A DNA stretch of 52,896 bases from JAXDLW01 sp050998755 (GTDB lineage: Bacteria > Chloroflexota > Dormibacteria > DASZGP01): NCBI GenBank assembly GCA_050998755.1, contig JBPCPW010000068.1, forward strand, positions 1 through 52,896. Direction: 5' to 3'. The stretch's first letter is position 1; every line of letters begins with the position of its first letter. Below, piece by piece: positions 50,727 to 52,896 of this stretch. The notes below the pieces were generated by a model. It had not been told where the DNA came from, did not search any database, and was given only the letters and a program-made list of their open reading frames with translations. The position numbers and the translations under genes are program-made.

Positions 50727-50948
50727 ATGGGCGTGTACGAGCACGAACCGGCGGCGTTTGCGGCGGAGATCAGATCCTACGGCGTACGCGTCACGGACAA
50801 ATATGAGCCCGGCCCGGTGGGGGCTCCGAGCGAGCGGCCCGACGAGCTGGTCGACGAGATCCGCAAACTGACGGACCTGCTCGACCACGGCCACATCAAC
50901 CAGCGAGAGTACGAAACCAAGACGGCGGAACTCCTGGCCCGGCTCTAG
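50727..50948 (+). CDS. SHOCT-domain small protein
   Basis: A 73-residue protein. The N-terminal part (GVYEHEPAAFAAEIRSYGVR; VTDKYEPGPVGAPSERP) is unassigned; the C-terminal ~32 residues (DELVDEIRKLTDLLDHGHIN, QREYETKTAELLARL) are a SHOCT motif, a short helical hairpin often attached to membrane or oligomerising domains. The start is uncertain: ATG 50727 lacks a good ribosome site, and upstream in-frame sequence to 50628 is open, so the N-terminus may be longer. It stands alone. Confidence 0.65.
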   Translation: MGVYEHEPAAFAAEIRSYGVRVTDKYEPGPVGAPSERPDELVDEIRKLTDLLDHGHINQREYETKTAELLARL

Positions 50949-50970
50949 CTGTCAACTAGGGAAGAGTGCG

Positions 50971-51240
50971 ATGATTGAGTCTGTGCCGCTCGTAAACGAC
51001 CATCGGGACGGGGCGCTGGCCGGCCGCGAACGGGAGCTGGGCCTCGGGCTGTCGGGGCTGACCACAGCACTGCGGTCGGAGCCCACGATAACGATCCTGC
51101 TCGGTGAACCGGGGATCGGAAAATCAACGTTCGCCCACGCGATGCTCGACGTTGCCAAGCGGCGCAGAAGGCTACGGCCACGGGGATCGCAGTCGACGAC
51201 GCCGGTACTCCCCCGTATTGGGATCGGGGAGATCGCCCGC
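50971..51240 (+). pseudogene. AAA/LuxR-type regulator, 5' fragment with frameshift
   Basis: ATG 50971 opens ESVPLVNDHRDGALAGRERE, then LTTALRSEPTITILLGEPGI, GKSTFAHAMLDVAKR, i.e. the GRExEL box and Walker A (GEPGIGKS) of large AAA-ATPase regulators. The next piece, ATGIAVDDAGTPPYW, is in another frame near 51170 and matches the following family block. Beyond this the gene is lost. The single open frame continues by chance into methyltransferase debris. Confidence 0.65.
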
Positions 51241-51326
51241 CGTGAGGATCTCGCCAGCGACCTGGGTGCGATTGCTCCGGGGGTGTTCGGCAACACCGAG
51301 CCATCCGGCGACCGCTTCTCCCAGGC

Positions 51327-51452
51327 GGTGACCGGCGGTCGCGAGCGGACAGCCGCCGAACTGGCGGCCCTGGTCGAATCGAGCGGATTCCGGATGGGGA
51401 CCTCATCCCAACGGCCGGGCCCATGAAAATCGTCGAGGCCCTGGCCGTCTGA
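51327..51452 (+). pseudogene. O-methyltransferase C-terminal remnant
   Basis: Reads VTGGRERTAAELAALVESSG then FRMG. After a break in the G4 run at 51396-51399, it continues DLIPTAGPMKIVEALAV before TGA 51452. This is the usual end of acetylserotonin/hydroxyneurosporene-type O-methyltransferases (GGxERTxAExxxLLxxAGF ... IPTxxxxSxxEA). Restoring one G joins the two halves. Its TGA overlaps the ATG of the next SDR (TGATG), showing that the lost methyltransferase and the SDR once formed a coupled unit. Confidence 0.7.
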
Positions 51453-52270
51453 TGGGGGGCCTTGCGGTCGTTACGGGTACTACGAGCGGAATCGGGGCGG
51501 AAGTCGCAAGGCAGCTGGCGGCCGGCGGCTGGGAGCTCGTCCTGGTCAACCGCGATCTCGCGCGCGCACAGGCACTCGCGGACGAACTGGGCGACTCGGT
51601 GGCCGCCTCGATCCAAGCGGATCTCGCCGACCACGCTTCACTCAAGAGCGCGGCGGCCGACATCGCGTCGCGCTTCAAGAGAATCGACCTGCTACTGCAC
51701 AACGCCGGTGTGCTGCTGGGACCCCGGCGTAACTCGCCGCAGGGCATCGAGATGCACTACGAGGTCAATACGCTGGCGCCATATCAGCTGACGCGGCTCC
51801 TCGCCGGGCCACTGGCGGCCGCAGGCGGTGTTGTGCTGACAGTCGGATCGAGGGGAATGCTGCACACCCGTGACCTCAAGGTAGACGCCCTACGGGACCC
51901 AACCGACAACCGCCCGCTCTTCGGCCCATACACCCAGTCGAAGTTCGCCGTGGCGGCCGTGATGAGCGCCCTGGCGCGCGAATATTCCGACCAGGGGATC
52001 GTGTTCCGTGTGTGCTGCCCCGGTCCGACCAAGACCGAAGGCACCGCCGGTCAGGGGATGCCGTGGTTCATGCGACCCTTGCGCGCCATCGCTTTCAAGG
52101 CCCCGGCCGCCGCGGCTGCCAACCTCCTCGACGCGCTGGACCCGCGCTTCGGGCGCGAAAGCGGGCTATATATCCAGGATGGGAAGGTGCGGCCGCTTCC
52201 GCCGCAGGCACTCGACAAAGGAACACAGCAGCGTCTCCTCGAGGAGTGCGGCCAGCTCACGGGTGTCTGA
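51452..52270 (+). CDS. Short-chain dehydrogenase (retinol dehydrogenase-like)
   Basis: A 272-residue SDR with intact chemistry: AVVTGTTSGIGAEVARQLA, VLVNRDLARAQALAD, LLLHNAGVLLGP (NAG), VVLTVGSRG (catalytic Ser) and GPYTQSKFAVAAV (YxxxK), then RVCCPGPTKTE. The basic VNRDLAR suggests NADP. The ATG at 51452 overlaps the stop of the eroded O-methyltransferase, so this gene survives from a former two-gene unit. The substrate is unknown. Confidence 0.9.
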   Translation: MGGLAVVTGTTSGIGAEVARQLAAGGWELVLVNRDLARAQALADELGDSVAASIQADLADHASLKSAAADIASRFKRIDLLLHNAGVLLGPRRNSPQGIEMHYEVNTLAPYQLTRLLAGPLAAAGGVVLTVGSRGMLHTRDLKVDALRDPTDNRPLFGPYTQSKFAVAAVMSALAREYSDQGIVFRVCCPGPTKTEGTAGQGMPWFMRPLRAIAFKAPAAAAANLLDALDPRFGRESGLYIQDGKVRPLPPQALDKGTQQRLLEECGQLTGV

Positions 52271-52294
52271 GGGTGTCGCCGCAAGACGCCCCGA

Positions 52295-52324
52295 TATCAC
52301 AAACTTGTGATAATTATGATTATC
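52295..52324. promoter_or_regulatory. AT-rich overlapping palindromes (operator-like)
   Basis: TATCACAAACTTGTGATA (52295-52312) is a perfect palindrome with a 2-nt centre. It overlaps GATAATTATGATTATC (52309-52324), a second dyad with 6-bp arms. The block is strikingly AT-rich for this genome. It lies just after the SDR stop and before repeat A copy 2. It resembles a MarR/TetR operator pair, but no regulator adjoins it. Confidence 0.55.
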
Positions 52325-52338
52325 GTAACTAATAGACT

Positions 52339-52387
52339 CGCCCAGTGTCGCCGACGTCCGCGTGAGTTCGGAAGCGATTCCTCGGCG
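52339..52387 (+). repeat. Repeat A, copy 2 (49 bp)
   Basis: 47 of 49 bases identical to 32948-32996, same orientation (differences at C/T after CCCAGTG and C/G after GTCCGC). Followed after 10 bp by repeat B copy 2. Confidence 0.8.
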
Positions 52388-52397
52388 TACATCCCGT

Positions 52398-52436
52398 GCC
52401 GCCGGCGTTCACCGAATGCCGCCCGGGTTGCTGTAC
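52398..52436 (+). repeat. Repeat B, copy 2
   Basis: Aligns gap-free with 32092-32130; 15 of the last 16 bases are identical. Here it directly follows repeat A, the reverse of the order at 32-33 kb. Confidence 0.5.
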
Positions 52437-52498
52437 TAAACGGCTCTGGATTCCATCCCGGCCGGTCCTGTGTGGTCGCCGTCGGTCCGTGAGCTCGG

Positions 52499-52600
52499 TT
52501 AGCTTGTCCAATCATCAGGGCGATTGATACGAATTGCGAAGCAGTTGGTATCACGAACCTCGAAGCCAGGTTTGAGGTACATAGCGTTCGCGGCCGCTCT
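52499..52600 (-). pseudogene. GNAT acetyltransferase C-terminal remnant
   Basis: The minus-strand frame reads RAAANAMYLKPGFEVRDTN then CFAIRINRPDD, ending at TAA 52499-52501. This is the end of many GNAT proteins, where ALYxxxGFxxRxxxxFxxRI forms the last helix and strands. Nothing upstream continues the domain: the neighbouring sequence belongs to a universal stress protein stub. Confidence 0.55.
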
Positions 52601-52614
52601 GCCGGACCTGCTCT

Positions 52615-52740
52615 TCAATGTGACGACGTACTCCCCAGCCTCTCGAGCGCGTGTACCACCAGCAGCTGCCTGCCGCGTTCGAGAACCATCCCGTCGGATT
52701 CGGGCGATGCGTCGAGGGCCACGAGGATCCGGTCAAACAT
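52615..52740 (-). pseudogene. Universal stress protein (UspA) remnant
   Basis: ATG 52740 overlaps the CBS gene's stop (ATGTTTGA). The frame reads MFDRILVALDASPESDGM, the first strand and loop of UspA proteins, then RGRQLLVVHALERLG, which looks like the second core strand after a deletion, and stops at 52615. Only 41 of about 150 residues remain and no ATP-binding GxxG motif is present. Confidence 0.65.
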
Positions 52741-52896
52741 CGACGTCCACTCTGGAAGCCACGGGGACTCGCCGAACGCGAAGCACGCGCTCGCGGTGCC
52801 GTTCCTCCTGCAGGAGGCGCTCGCGGGCCCTCAGCAGGTCGAACTGCGACACCACACCGACCAGTTGCCGCGGCTCCTCAGCCGTCACCACGGGCA
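52733..52896 (-). CDS. CBS-domain protein, 3' end only (possibly a ClC-type chloride channel)
   Basis: The gene enters from the right edge. The visible 53 residues read PVVTAEEPRQLVGVVSQFDL, then LRARERLLQEERHRERVLR and RVPVASRVDVDV. The first part is the end of a CBS motif (PVVD..xxLVGVVSxxDLLRA), and the Arg/Glu-rich helix after it is the tail found on CBS-bearing chloride channels. CBS pairs bind adenosine nucleotides and regulate the attached channel or enzyme. The UspA stub follows with overlapping stop/start, so they were once coupled. Confidence 0.65.
   Translation of the reverse strand, partial: PVVTAEEPRQLVGVVSQFDLLRARERLLQEERHRERVLRVRRVPVASRVDVDV

Noticed and set aside
1..52896. 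CRISPR array, rRNA or restriction-modification genes
   Set aside because: No regularly spaced repeats, ribosomal RNA signatures or restriction/methylase motifs were found on either strand.

Overview
High-GC chromosomal DNA from an uncultivated-looking, probably monoderm soil-type bacterium. Several secreted proteins end in an LPxTG-like motif, a hydrophobic helix and a basic tail (LPNTG, LPNTS, LPLTA, and weaker TPNTA/TPNTS), which suggests sortase anchoring. Several genes look leaderless. Starts are often GTG or TTG with 4-nt overlaps (GTGA, TTGA, ATGA). I infer the Actinomycetota / Chloroflexota / Dormibacterota neighbourhood. No rRNA, tRNA or CRISPR was seen, so this is not fixed.

Layout. 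1-1.2 kb: debris (the 5' end of a group II intron, a P450 fragment, an amidohydrolase fragment). 1.2-6.2 kb (minus): a membrane Ser/Thr kinase, a frameshifted SAM methyltransferase and an anchored M28 peptidase. 6.2-11.5 kb: alcohol dehydrogenase and SnoaL-like protein facing a TetR regulator and nitronate monooxygenase, then a hypothetical gene and a short-chain dehydrogenase lacking catalytic residues. 11.6-14.6 kb: membrane protein and MacB-type ABC exporter. 14.7-22.7 kb: a signalling block with a PAS/GAF/GGDEF protein, an anchored surface protein, a receiver-KaiC-like operon, LapA and two proteins sharing a helical domain. 23-30.4 kb: a DedA/RDD/winged-helix fusion, small envelope proteins, a baseplate-J-like lipoprotein, a GAF-PAS-GGDEF-EAL protein and a beta-lactamase-fold hydrolase.

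30.4-33.2 kb: a sulfite-oxidase remnant, small proteins, a toxin-antitoxin pair and one copy of a dispersed repeat. 33.3-41.4 kb: the most distinctive locus. Two tandem anchored GH94-like proteins diverge from a MerR regulator that is translationally coupled to an anchored sialidase-fold protein. 41.4-42.3 kb: two broken genes. 42.6-45.8 kb: an arsenic-type cluster (MFS transporter, Cys-tailed flavoprotein, divergent ArsR). 45.9-47.6 kb: MarR and MFS. 47.9-50.4 kb: an ECF41 sigma-factor operon with two NAD(P)-binding partners and a recognisable ECF41 promoter. 50.7-52.9 kb: SHOCT protein, AAA and methyltransferase remnants, an intact SDR, an AT-rich palindrome pair, GNAT and universal-stress-protein remnants, and the 3' end of a CBS-domain gene running off the window.

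Themes: c-di-GMP and PAS/KaiC signalling, sortase-type display of glycan-active proteins, many small one-regulator/one-enzyme units, and frequent gene erosion. Several breaks are single-base losses in homopolymers, so sequencing error is a live alternative to true pseudogenization. All family assignments come from reading translated motifs by eye; no database search was run.
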